Source of the DNA: Bacillus mycoides
Lineage (GTDB): Bacteria; Bacillota; Bacilli; Bacillales; Bacillaceae_G
Assembly (NCBI RefSeq): GCF_018742245.1
Contig: NZ_CP036132.1
Coordinates: 4,831,001-4,895,000, forward strand
Direction of reading: 5' to 3'
DNA length: 64,000 nucleotides
Positions 17,319 to 25,036 of the stretch are shown in pieces. The notes under the pieces are model-generated. The model searched no databases. It was given only the letters and a program-made list of their open reading frames with translations, and was not told the DNA's origin. Position 1 is the first letter of the stretch. Every line of letters starts with the position of its first letter. The position numbers were made by a program, and so were the translations under genes.

Positions 17319-17790
17319 TATGCCAAAACCAATTGCTTATTATAATTCCTGTTAACCCACCGCACGTATCAAGCAATGAATCTTGCCACATCGGTGTACG
17401 GTCTCCCGTAAACCATTGATGAATTTCATCAAATGTTGCATACCCCGCAACGAAAAGGAGGGCGTATGCAAAACACCTTTTTCTCGAATAACCCGATCGA
17501 TGAAAAGCATAATACGTCAATGAACCGAGCATAAAGAACACCATAAAATGAGCACCTTTACGAAGGAAAAACTCAACAAATCCACCTACACCTTTATTTG
17601 CGATACTAACAGGTGTACCTCCGCCATAATCGATAGATACCCATGAAAAATGCTCTTTCACAAACTCAACATTTATATATTGCTCAATATCCGAGCGCAT
17701 ATCCTGTTTTTTATATGGCTGTGCTGAAGAATAGAAAATAATCCCCATCCATAGTAATACAGGAATCCAAAATAACCATTTACGATTCAT
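17305..17790 (-). CDS. VanZ family membrane protein
   Basis: This is a 161-residue membrane protein with about four helices. It has the VanZ pattern: an N-terminal helix ending SSAQPYKKQD, the FLRKGAHFMVFFMLG segment, and FDEIHQWFTGDRTPMWQD followed by DTCGGLTGI. VanZ itself gives low-level teicoplanin resistance in enterococci; most Bacillus homologues have no assigned role. It stands alone between terminators, convergent with ywqA. Confidence 0.9.
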   Translation of the reverse strand: MNRKWLFWIPVLLWMGIIFYSSAQPYKKQDMRSDIEQYINVEFVKEHFSWVSIDYGGGTPVSIANKGVGGFVEFFLRKGAHFMVFFMLGSLTYYAFHRSGYSRKRCFAYALLFVAGYATFDEIHQWFTGDRTPMWQDSLLDTCGGLTGIIISNWFWHRKRS

Positions 17791-17900
17791 TCTCCCGAAA
17801 CTCCTCTCTTAGTCTTTTAAGAGTAACAAAAAAAAGAAAAAATTTCACGCCAAAACATGACATTTACCACCTATTTATAAAGTGAAAGGGGGTGATAAAC

Positions 17901-18125
17901 ATGGCAGTTGAAACAATCGTAATGGATTTAACTTTACGTCTCGTATTAAACGGAGGATTAGACAAAAACGGTAAAACAGTTTTTAAGAACAAGCAATTCA
18001 AACGTGTGAAAACAAATGCAGATTTAGGAAAAGTGCATGAAGTAGCACGCGCTCTTGCTTCACTACAACAATCATCACTTCACGCTGTACAACTTGTAAG
18101 CACGTCAGATCTTTCTAACCTGTAA
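17901..18125 (+). CDS. DUF1659 family small protein
   Basis: This 74-residue protein begins MAVETIVMDLTLRLVLNGG and keeps the DUF1659 outline (KNKQFKRVKTNAD, then a helix EVARALASLQ). AAAGGGGGTGAT lies 8 nt before the ATG at 17901; a GTG at 17892 inside that sequence is rejected as start. It is followed 21 nt later by a DUF2922 gene, its usual partner in Bacillus. Function unknown. Confidence 0.82.
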   Translation: MAVETIVMDLTLRLVLNGGLDKNGKTVFKNKQFKRVKTNADLGKVHEVARALASLQQSSLHAVQLVSTSDLSNL

Positions 18126-18146
18126 TTAAAAAGGAGGGAATAAAGC

Positions 18147-18362
18147 ATGCAAGTACTAGAGTTAATTTTCGTGAAAGAAGATGGAAAAACAGTTGCCTTT
18201 TCTATCGATAATCCCATTACACCAGTAAATGAACAAGTCGTAAATCAAGTAATGGATACCATTCTTTCTTCATCTGTATTTTCATCAATTGGTGAAAATA
18301 CTCGTAAAAAAGGAGCTCGCCTCGTAGAAAAAACTGTATCTGAAGTTCAGATCACTCCGTAA
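18147..18362 (+). CDS. DUF2922 family small protein
   Basis: This 71-residue protein has a predicted beta-hairpin start (VLELIFVKEDGKTVAFSI) and the family's NPITPVNEQVVNQVMDTIL helix. AAAAAGGAGGGAATAAAGC precedes the ATG. It is co-transcribed with the DUF1659 gene; the two probably form a complex, but nothing is known of their activity. Confidence 0.82.
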   Translation: MQVLELIFVKEDGKTVAFSIDNPITPVNEQVVNQVMDTILSSSVFSSIGENTRKKGARLVEKTVSEVQITP

Positions 18363-18365
18363 ATC

Positions 18366-18406
18366 AAAAAGGCGAATCTGCATCATTTTGCAGATTCGTC
18401 TTTTTT
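18366..18406. terminator. Terminator overlapping the end of the DUF4359 gene
   Basis: GGCGAATCTGCA pairs with TGCAGATTCGTC with T6 behind it on plus and an A run on the other side. The stop codon of the convergent minus-strand gene lies within the loop. Confidence 0.85.
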
Positions 18407-18781
18407 CTTCGGCATTTCAATTGGAATAAAGATGTTTGAAAAACCAACACAAACATACTTATAATTCTCTCCGCCTAAATCAAACTCTGTCGTATATGTT
18501 GAGAAGAAAATATAATCATTTCGTTTTGTATAATGTTCGATTAATAATCCAACTTGTGGTTCAACATACTTATTTGCCAATTTCTTTCCCGCCGATGCTA
18601 AATCGCCAAGTATACCCTCTTTATTTTCTTTCTCAACCTCTTCTAGCTTCTTACTCACATCATTACGCTTCATAAATTGTTTTGCTGCCCAATCCGTATA
18701 TTCTCCCTTACCCGGATTACTGTTTGCTAAATAAACTAAGAGAACAACAGCTAGAGCCATAATAATATACTTTTTCTTCAT
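18383..18781 (-). CDS. DUF4359 family membrane-anchored protein
   Basis: This 132-residue protein starts with one membrane helix (MKKKYIIMALAVVLLVYLA). A short extracellular domain follows with a helical, charged segment (NDVSKKLEEVEKENKEG) and a beta-rich end (YIFFSTYTTEFDLGGENYKY). The family is DUF4359. Its role is unknown. Confidence 0.75.
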   Translation of the reverse strand: MKKKYIIMALAVVLLVYLANSNPGKGEYTDWAAKQFMKRNDVSKKLEEVEKENKEGILGDLASAGKKLANKYVEPQVGLLIEHYTKRNDYIFFSTYTTEFDLGGENYKYVCVGFSNIFIPIEMPKKKDESAK

Positions 18782-18975
18782 GCTATATCACCGCCTACTC
18801 TTTTCTATTTTCATATATATGTACAAGCGATGCAAATTAGAAAGACTATCATCTATTGATTGTAAACGAACAGTAAAAATTTACAATACGCAATAGAAGA
18901 TTAATAATACTTTTACATAATTCGTATATAATTATATTCGAAATAACAAATTTTTATAAGGGAGGATTTAGAATC

Positions 18976-19482
18976 ATGGATAATGAAAATGATATTTTTA
19001 TTTCTAGCTCTACAATGATGCTCGAACCTTGTAAACACCCTTATTACCGGACAAAAATTATCGACAGTAGCGGAAACCACTTGCACTCTTGCCACACAAG
19101 TCTACAACTCATCAAGAAATATTGTCTAACACATATTCATTCTACTTACCAAGGTAGACGTCATGCAGTCCAAGTAAACTTTAAGCTCAAACAAAATGTT
19201 CCGATTCCGATTAATCACAAAGAATACATTTGCGTTTTCCCAACAGAATCTCCTTCTTCTCCAAACTGCATTTGGTTGTTCTATAACCATATAGAGGAGA
19301 TAGGGTTTTCCAAAAAAACTAACAAAGCTAACATTCATTTTTTTAACGGAACTACCATAACAATACAAATAGGTTCTCATAAGTTACAGCAACAATTTTT
19401 GAAAGCTGGACATATATTATCCCGAATGAACATAAAAGATTCACTACACTTAAAAAACCCCTTGCCACATTTACTGCCTTAA
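18976..19482 (+). CDS. comK2: Competence transcription factor ComK (ComK2 type)
   Basis: This is a ComK homologue of 168 residues. The central DNA-binding core is recognisable: HSTYQGRRHAVQ (B. subtilis SSYAGRKAGT), YICVFPTESPSSPNCIWLF (FLFPTLSSTRPQCGW), then NGTTITIQIGSHKLQQQFLKAG. ComK binds AT-boxes and activates DNA-uptake genes. This protein is shorter than B. subtilis ComK (192): it ends at KNPLPHLLP, so much of the C-terminal tail used for activation and for ClpC/MecA targeting appears missing. The B. cereus group carries two ComK paralogues, and the context matches the second. TAAGGGAGGATTTAGAATC precedes the ATG. Its neighbour on the other strand is a small sigma factor. Confidence 0.88.
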   Translation: MDNENDIFISSSTMMLEPCKHPYYRTKIIDSSGNHLHSCHTSLQLIKKYCLTHIHSTYQGRRHAVQVNFKLKQNVPIPINHKEYICVFPTESPSSPNCIWLFYNHIEEIGFSKKTNKANIHFFNGTTITIQIGSHKLQQQFLKAGHILSRMNIKDSLHLKNPLPHLLP

Positions 19483-19536
19483 TGTAAATAGAATGGAACG
19501 CAATATTTCCTTTGCCTTCCATTCTACTTATTATTC

Positions 19537-20007
19537 TTATCCCCTTACACTATCTCTCATTTTCTCAAGCGCTTGTCGATATACCCATCTCGTTTGATAG
19601 TACGTCATCCCCATTTCAGCAGCTATCTCTCCCATCGTTTTCCCTGTAAAGAATCGCTCTGAAATGATGTGCCTCTCCCTCTCATCTAACACGCTCATAA
19701 AGTCCTTCGCCCTCGTTCCCACATCTTCATACCCAAATCGTTCACCATACTCTCCGGTACACACATACCTCTCTTGCACTACACATTCTTTCTTCAGCCT
19801 CTCCAATATATAACCACGTACTGTTACGACAGCATAAGCAGGAAAACTTCCTTTCTCCTCCTCATACCTTTCATACGCATGCCAAAGACCAATTAAACCA
19901 CATTGATAATACTCTTCATAATCTTGGTAAATATGTAACCTCTTTATTTGATTTACAATCATACCTTCATACAAAACAACCGTATCTGTAAAAGTCGCTG
20001 GCTTCAC
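19537..20007 (-). CDS. Minimal sigma-70 family RNA polymerase sigma factor
   Basis: This 156-residue protein contains only region 2 and region 4. Region 2 is near residues 28-75 (DYEEYYQCGLIGLWHAYERY, then FPAYAVVTVRGYILERLKKE). Region 4 is near 108-152 (LDERERHIISERFF ... MGEIAAEMGMTYYQTRW). Size and shape resemble ECF or ComX/SigH-type competence sigma factors. The frame starts with GTG at 20007 and only weak ribosome binding sequence is present; ATG at residue 16 would cut into conserved sequence. It converges on comK2, a position suggestive of a link to competence but not proof. Its upstream region holds the phased 9-bp array at 20096-20168. Confidence 0.8.
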   Translation of the reverse strand: MKPATFTDTVVLYEGMIVNQIKRLHIYQDYEEYYQCGLIGLWHAYERYEEEKGSFPAYAVVTVRGYILERLKKECVVQERYVCTGEYGERFGYEDVGTRAKDFMSVLDERERHIISERFFTGKTMGEIAAEMGMTYYQTRWVYRQALEKMRDSVRG

Positions 20008-20095
20008 ACAGTGCCCGTTTCTAAAAGGTATACCTCTTTAGTATTCCGCGGTACCTCTACAATATAAAATGAGAAAGGAAATTTCATTGTGGGTA

Positions 20096-20168
20096 ATTTC
20101 AAATAATACTGCCGGAATTTGAAATTACACTAGGCAGTATTCGAAATTCTGCTTGGGGTATTTGAAAT
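20096..20168. repeat. Four phased copies of ATTTSAAAT-type sites
   Basis: ATTTCAAAT (20096), ATTTGAAAT (20117), ATTCGAAAT (20139) and ATTTGAAAT (20160) start 21, 22 and 21 bp apart, about two helical turns each. Flanks are partly shared (GGTA, GCAGTA, ACTGCC), so the region may be a decayed 21-22 bp tandem repeat. It lies about 90-160 bp upstream of the sigma-factor start and downstream of the Yip1 gene terminator. Confidence 0.6.
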
Positions 20169-20179
20169 AGGGGTAAAAA

Positions 20180-20216
20180 TAAAAAAGGTGACTCTCGGAA
20201 GAGTCACCTTTTTTAT
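20180..20216 (-). terminator. Terminator after the second Yip1 gene
   Basis: AAAAAAGGTGACTC and GAGTCACCTTTTTT arms close a 6-nt loop. Confidence 0.88.
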
Positions 20217-20220
20217 TTTA

Positions 20221-20889
20221 TTATTGGAACATACCTTGTAACGCACCCAGTCCAAGAGTTAAGACAAAGAAGACAATAGTAATAGTTGTTGCCTGCTTTT
20301 TACTTAAACTTGCCGTAATTTGAAGACCTAACCACGTTATAACAAATCCCCAAATTGTAAATACTTCAAATTTACTTGCAATACCTTTTACAACCCCGCT
20401 ACTTGAAGCAAAGATAGGACCTAATCCAGTATACATTTCTTGTCCTGATCCACCTAAAACAAACGCTAAAACCGTATTCAATAATACGCCAAGTAATGAA
20501 ATAATGCTTGAATATACGCTAATTGTTAATAATTTCTTATAAGAAGTATCATTGCTCATAAACATCATTAATACTTTATACACCGCTGCACTAATGAAGA
20601 AACTTATCCCCATACCTAAAGCACCAATTCCGAATCCCATACCAAACGTCACTGCAGGTGGAACGTCAAAACCTAACTCCTTATTAAGCTTAATGGCTTC
20701 TGGGGTTAAAGAGCCTACATAAGCAGCAAGTCCACCAATAACTGCTCCTAATAAAACAAGTATCCAAAACGCACCCCAAACCGCATTACTAGTCTTCATT
20801 CTCTCAAACTGCAAACCTGGAGATGTAATCATTCCTAATAATGATGGCTTCTTCGCACCTACATCTTGCGTATTAATATTCGCTTCCAT
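20221..20889 (-). CDS. Yip1 domain membrane protein (YknW-like), copy 2
   Basis: This 222-residue protein has a short cytoplasmic start (PSLLGMITSPGLQFERMKTS) and five predicted helices of the Yip1 fold. It is clearly a paralogue of the protein encoded immediately upstream at 20905-21603; the N-terminal 45 residues are nearly identical. GGAGGCGTTATA precedes the ATG. In B. subtilis the Yip1 protein YknW is part of the YknWXYZ exporter that protects against the SdpC toxin. By analogy this protein may assist the MacB-like transporter encoded at 21733-24793. Confidence 0.83.
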   Translation of the reverse strand: MEANINTQDVGAKKPSLLGMITSPGLQFERMKTSNAVWGAFWILVLLGAVIGGLAAYVGSLTPEAIKLNKELGFDVPPAVTFGMGFGIGALGMGISFFISAAVYKVLMMFMSNDTSYKKLLTISVYSSIISLLGVLLNTVLAFVLGGSGQEMYTGLGPIFASSSGVVKGIASKFEVFTIWGFVITWLGLQITASLSKKQATTITIVFFVLTLGLGALQGMFQ

Positions 20890-20904
20890 TATAACGCCTC
20901 CTTA

Positions 20905-21603
20905 TTATATTGGCATATTAGGTAAAAATGCCGCAATTAACATAACAATTGCCGCTAAGAATACTGCCTTAATAATGAATAAAATGATAATCGGAACAGC
21001 TGCTTTCACTTTACTTAATCCAGCTGTAACTTGTAATCCCAACCAAATTAATACTAAATTCCATAAATAGAACAATTCAATCGTATTACCGATTCCATAT
21101 GCCATTGAACCTTGTTCAAATAATGGCCCCAAGCTTGTATATTGCGTTGCTCCACCATCTAAAATTAAAGCTATAACGCCATTAATAAGTCCACCAAGAA
21201 TAAGAACAATATTCGTATATATAACAATCGTTAATATTTTTTTATAAGACGTATCATTTCCAAAGAACATCATAAATATTTTATAAATAGCTGCGACAAA
21301 TAATGCACCAATCATTGTTCCTACAAAGCTTGATACACCACCATAAATAACTTCTGACGTAAGAGAACTCTTTCCAGAAAATTCACCTAATTCTTTCTGC
21401 AGCTTAATCATTTCAGGTGATGTGTTCACGACATAAGTCGTCAAACTGCCTACAAGTCCTTGTAACAATGCAACTAAGAAAAACATACCCCAAACTTTTT
21501 CGCTCGTCTTCATTCGCTCAAACTGTAAGCCTGGAGATGTAATCATTCCAAATAATGACGGCTTCTCTCCACCAACTTTTTGCGTATTCAAATTCGCTTC
21601 CAT
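20905..21603 (-). CDS. Yip1 domain membrane protein (YknW-like), copy 1
   Basis: This 232-residue five-helix Yip1 protein begins MEANLNTQKVGGEKPSLFGM. Two ATG codons follow GGAGGCGTT; the second (21603) has the same 7-nt spacing and the same MEAN start as its paralogue and is preferred. It follows the exporter genes after an intergenic region carrying two strong hairpins (21631-21723). Duplication of the YknW-like gene is unusual compared with the single B. subtilis copy. Confidence 0.83.
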   Translation of the reverse strand: MEANLNTQKVGGEKPSLFGMITSPGLQFERMKTSEKVWGMFFLVALLQGLVGSLTTYVVNTSPEMIKLQKELGEFSGKSSLTSEVIYGGVSSFVGTMIGALFVAAIYKIFMMFFGNDTSYKKILTIVIYTNIVLILGGLINGVIALILDGGATQYTSLGPLFEQGSMAYGIGNTIELFYLWNLVLIWLGLQVTAGLSKVKAAVPIIILFIIKAVFLAAIVMLIAAFLPNMPI

Positions 21604-21630
21604 CATAACGCCTCCTTCTATTTATATAAC

Positions 21631-21723
21631 CCGTTCTAACGGGCGGTTCACATCCTCATGCAAGAGGCTACGAACCGCCCACTAGAACGGTAATATGTAG
21701 TAGAGAGTTTTCCTCTCTACTAC
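21631..21723. repeat. Two strong hairpins between exporter and Yip1 genes
   Basis: The first is an imperfect inverted repeat, 21631-21649 with 21672-21690 (CCGTTCTA..GGGCGGTTC against GAACCGCCC..TAGAACGG), with its own inner CCTC/GAGG hairpin. The second is GTAGTAGAGAG (21698-21708) with CTCTCTACTAC (21713-21723). Neither is followed by a convincing T run in the direction of transcription. They could stabilise or process the operon mRNA, or be a mobile-repeat remnant. Confidence 0.6.
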
Positions 21724-21732
21724 ACTAGTAAT

Positions 21733-22935
21733 TTACTCATAACGAAGTGCTTCAATTGGATCTAATTTCGCAGCTTTGTTCGCTGGAATTAATCCAAAAA
21801 TAATACCAAGTGTCATAGAGAACAATACGCCCCCAACGACAACTTCCCATGAAACGAGCGGTGGCCACTTCGCAAATGTGGAAACGATATATGCCCCGCC
21901 ATACCCAAGACCAATTCCGATTAAACCACCTAGAAGCGTTAACATAACGGCTTCAATTAAAAACTGTAATAAAATTTTACTACGTGTTGCACCAAGCGCT
22001 TTACGCACCCCAATTTCACGTGTACGCTCTGTTACAGATACAAGCATGATATTCATAACGCCGATACCACCAACGACTAATGAAATACCAGCGATACCGC
22101 CGATGATCATCGTCATAATACCAGTTACTTTAGAAACATTTTCTTGGAATTCTTTTAAATTCACCAGTTCATATTTACCTGGAATTTCACTTGGCTTACG
22201 ACTATTTAATACATCGATAGCTTTTTTCCCAGCTACTTCTAAATTGTCTACATTTTTAGCTTGAATTGCGATATTTTGAATATTATCTGTTCCGTATAAA
22301 ACAGGCCATAACGTAAGGGGGATTAACGCCTCTTCCATTTCAAATCCCATAAACTCATTATCAGATCTATACACACCAATAATTTGCATTGGCTGACCCT
22401 TCATCTCAATAATTTGTCCAACTGGGTTTACGTCCTTAAATAACGTCTCTTCTGTTTTTGTACTAATCATCACAACGTTATTTGCATGAGAAATATCTGA
22501 TTCATTTAAAGTACGTCCCTTTACGACCTTTACTTTATTAACTGCAAAATATTCATTATCAAGACCAATAACATTCAGATTTGCTTTTTTATCATTTACA
22601 TCAAGTACCTCTGAATTCTGGTTTGTCGTAATAACGTGTGAAACATCTTTCACTTGTCTTACTTCTAGAATATCTTCTTCCGTTAACTTCGGTATTTCAA
22701 ATCCACCCATACTAAACTCATCATTAATATCCGGTTTAAACTGAATTGGCATAAGGTTATTACCGCCAGAACCTGCGAATTTCGACTTCAACATCGCTTC
22801 CCCGCCTTGCCCAATGGCAACGACAGTAATAATAGAACCTACACCAATGATAATACCGAGCATCGTAAGAGCAGATCGCAATTTATGAGCTAAAATAGAA
22901 GATAAGGCAATTTTTATACTATCTAGTAAACTCAT
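21733..22935 (-). CDS. yknZ: MacB-like ABC transporter permease (YknZ-like)
   Basis: This 400-residue permease has the MacB topology: an N-terminal helix (LTMLGIIIGVGSIITVVAIG), a large extracellular domain (about 45-270), then three C-terminal helices with the conserved RTREIGVRKALGATR cytoplasmic segment. MacB-type proteins act as mechanotransmitters and export toxins or peptides rather than moving substrate through a channel. The ATG at 22935 overlaps the ATPase stop (ATGA), which fixes the start in preference to the upstream GTG at 22944. It works with the ATPase and adaptor encoded upstream. Confidence 0.88.
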   Translation of the reverse strand: MSLLDSIKIALSSILAHKLRSALTMLGIIIGVGSIITVVAIGQGGEAMLKSKFAGSGGNNLMPIQFKPDINDEFSMGGFEIPKLTEEDILEVRQVKDVSHVITTNQNSEVLDVNDKKANLNVIGLDNEYFAVNKVKVVKGRTLNESDISHANNVVMISTKTEETLFKDVNPVGQIIEMKGQPMQIIGVYRSDNEFMGFEMEEALIPLTLWPVLYGTDNIQNIAIQAKNVDNLEVAGKKAIDVLNSRKPSEIPGKYELVNLKEFQENVSKVTGIMTMIIGGIAGISLVVGGIGVMNIMLVSVTERTREIGVRKALGATRSKILLQFLIEAVMLTLLGGLIGIGLGYGGAYIVSTFAKWPPLVSWEVVVGGVLFSMTLGIIFGLIPANKAAKLDPIEALRYE

Positions 22936-23612
22936 ACTGCACACCTTCTATCTTCTGTAACTTTCCCGTCTCGCAGTACAATGCGGCGAGACGAATAAGC
23001 CGCCACTTCCTCTTCATGCGTAACCATAACAATCGTCGTACCTTCTGCATTGAGTTTCGTGAAAATATCCATAACTTGTGCACCAGACTTCGTATCAAGT
23101 GCACCTGTCGGCTCATCGGCCATAATGAACGTCGGATTATTTGCAATCGATCTCGCAATCGCTACACGTTGCTTCTGTCCACCTGATAACTCACTAGGTA
23201 AATGGTGTACTCTATCTGATAATCCAACTTTTCCAAGCGCTTCAAGAGCTCTCTGACGACGCTCTGCTTTCTTCACCCCACCGTAGATGAGCGGAAGTTC
23301 AACGTTTTCCACTGCGGAAAGACGCGGAAGTAAATTAAAATGCTGGAACACAAAGCCGATATATTCATTACGAATTAAAGCAAGCTTTGACTCGTCTGCT
23401 GTTAAGATATTCACATCATTCAGCATATATTCGCCTTCTGTTGGACGATCTAAACAACCGATAATATTCATAAGCGTTGATTTACCTGAACCAGACGGTC
23501 CCATAATCGAAATGAACTCGCCGCTCTGAATCGTTAAACTAATACCATGCAAGATTGGCACTGCCAACTTCCCTTGATAATACGTTTTAGAAATATTATT
23601 TAACGTAATCAT
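22932..23612 (-). CDS. yknY: MacB/LolD-type ABC transporter ATPase (YknY-like)
   Basis: This is a 226-residue ATP-binding subunit. Walker A is GPSGSGKST (about 37-45), the Q-loop lies in VFQHFNLL, the signature is LSGGQKQR (about 142), Walker B is FIMADEPT, and the H-loop is VTHEEEVA. It is short, as is typical of the MacB/LolD class. It overlaps both neighbours by 4 bp, so adaptor, ATPase and permease are translated as a coupled unit. Confidence 0.92.
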   Translation of the reverse strand: MITLNNISKTYYQGKLAVPILHGISLTIQSGEFISIMGPSGSGKSTLMNIIGCLDRPTEGEYMLNDVNILTADESKLALIRNEYIGFVFQHFNLLPRLSAVENVELPLIYGGVKKAERRQRALEALGKVGLSDRVHHLPSELSGGQKQRVAIARSIANNPTFIMADEPTGALDTKSGAQVMDIFTKLNAEGTTIVMVTHEEEVAAYSSRRIVLRDGKVTEDRRCAV

Positions 23613-24793
23613 TTCTCTTTCACTTCCATTCCGTCATACACGTTGTCGGAAGGATTTTTAGCCACCTTTTGCCCCACTGTTGCGCCTTCAACAATCTCCG
23701 TCCAATCTCCATCAGTAGCACCTTTTTTCACATTTTGTTTACGAAGCTTTCCTTTTTCTTCGATATAAACAAATGCATCTTCGCCTTTTTCTACAATGCT
23801 CTTACTTGGAACAGCGATCATCGTCTTATTCTCTAAATTTACTTGCAGAGAAACGTGATAACCTGGAGATAAACCATCTTGGCTATCAAGACTTGCCTTA
23901 TATGTATATTGAGACATATTTTGAGTTCCTTCACCAGCAGCTTGAGCCATCTCTGCACTCGTTGGGAATTCACTTACTTCCGTAATCTTACCTGTCCACT
24001 TCTTCTTATTATTTGCTTTCGCAGTTACAGTGAACGTTTGATCTTTTTGAATTTGTGATTTTTGAAGCTCTGTTAAAGTCCCTTGAACTTGGAACGGATC
24101 TTTAGAAGCAACTTGCAAGAATGCTTTCCCTTGACCACCTAACGCTTGAGATGAACTTTGTGCCGCATCTTTGTCTAACTTTTGTACAACACCAGTGAAA
24201 TTACTATAAATCGTAAGTTCTTTCTGTTTTTTACTTAACTCTTCTTTTTGCAACTTCCCTTTTTCTTTCTCCAGGTCAGTTGTCTTTTGTGCCATTTCTA
24301 ACTCACTTACTTGCTCTTCCATTGGGTCTGTTACTTCTTTCCCAGCCCCACTATCTTTTACCTTCTTAATTTCTTTCTTCAACGAATCAATCTTCTTTTT
24401 CCCTTGATCGTAACGCATATCAGCCATCTTCTGATCAAGATCAGCTTGCTTCATTTGAAGATTAATTTCTTCATTATCATAAGAGAATAATTTCGTTCCT
24501 TTTTCTACCTCTTGTCCTTCTTTCACCGCAATATCTTTCACTTTTCCTTTAGTCGGATCCGCATAGAAACTTTCAATATTTCCTGGCTTCACCTGACCAG
24601 AAATTAACTTCGTATTATTAAGCTTACGCTCTGTCACTTTCTCAAAACTTACAGCATCTGTCTTCGCCGTACCTTTCTTCTTACCTTGCATTACAAAAAT
24701 ATTAACTGCTGCTACAATAACAATTAGTGCAATAACTCCGATGATAATCCATTTCTTCTTCTTGTTTGGAGTACGAACCGTATTTGGTAACAT
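23609..24793 (-). CDS. yknX: Membrane-fusion adaptor of the MacB-like exporter (YknX-like)
   Basis: This 394-residue HlyD/MacA family adaptor has one N-terminal helix after a Lys-rich start (TPNKKKKWIIIGVIALIVI). It then has a split lipoyl/barrel-sandwich domain around a long coiled coil (about 100-190), a beta-barrel and a membrane-proximal domain. AAAGGGAGAGAGACT lies before the ATG at 24793 (MLPNTVRTP), which is preferred over the longer frame from 24832. It is the first gene of the exporter operon, and a phased TTACA array lies upstream. Confidence 0.88.
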   Translation of the reverse strand: MLPNTVRTPNKKKKWIIIGVIALIVIVAAVNIFVMQGKKKGTAKTDAVSFEKVTERKLNNTKLISGQVKPGNIESFYADPTKGKVKDIAVKEGQEVEKGTKLFSYDNEEINLQMKQADLDQKMADMRYDQGKKKIDSLKKEIKKVKDSGAGKEVTDPMEEQVSELEMAQKTTDLEKEKGKLQKEELSKKQKELTIYSNFTGVVQKLDKDAAQSSSQALGGQGKAFLQVASKDPFQVQGTLTELQKSQIQKDQTFTVTAKANNKKKWTGKITEVSEFPTSAEMAQAAGEGTQNMSQYTYKASLDSQDGLSPGYHVSLQVNLENKTMIAVPSKSIVEKGEDAFVYIEEKGKLRKQNVKKGATDGDWTEIVEGATVGQKVAKNPSDNVYDGMEVKEK

Positions 24794-24862
24794 AGTCTCT
24801 CTCCCTTTATAACTTAATAGTTTAATAAACAATCGAATTGTACAAAACTTTCTGAAAACAAA

Positions 24863-24898
24863 TTACATATTATTACATTCTTTTTACAAAGTTTTACA
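24863..24898 (+). promoter_or_regulatory. Four TTACA sites at 10-11 bp spacing (PhoP-box-like)
   Basis: TTACA begins at 24863, 24873, 24884 and 24894. This matches the known form of PhoP binding sites in Bacillus (TT[ATC]ACA direct repeats about 11 bp apart), although other OmpR-type regulators bind similar arrays. It lies 70-105 bp upstream of the adaptor start codon at 24793. Confidence 0.5.
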
Positions 24899-24988
24899 CA
24901 TTCATTTATATTGTAACAAAAATACCAATGATTAGAAATATGACATCTTATCTTTTAAGATAGTTTTAAGGAAAGATTATTGTATATA

Positions 24989-25022
24989 GAAAAAGCCATC
25001 CAAAAAAATAATTGGATAGCTG
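24989..25022 (-). terminator. Terminator after the antiporter gene
   Basis: On minus, AGCTATCCAA pairs with TTGGATGGCT, followed by TTTTTC. Confidence 0.8.
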
Positions 25023-25036
25023 TTTCAAATACAATA

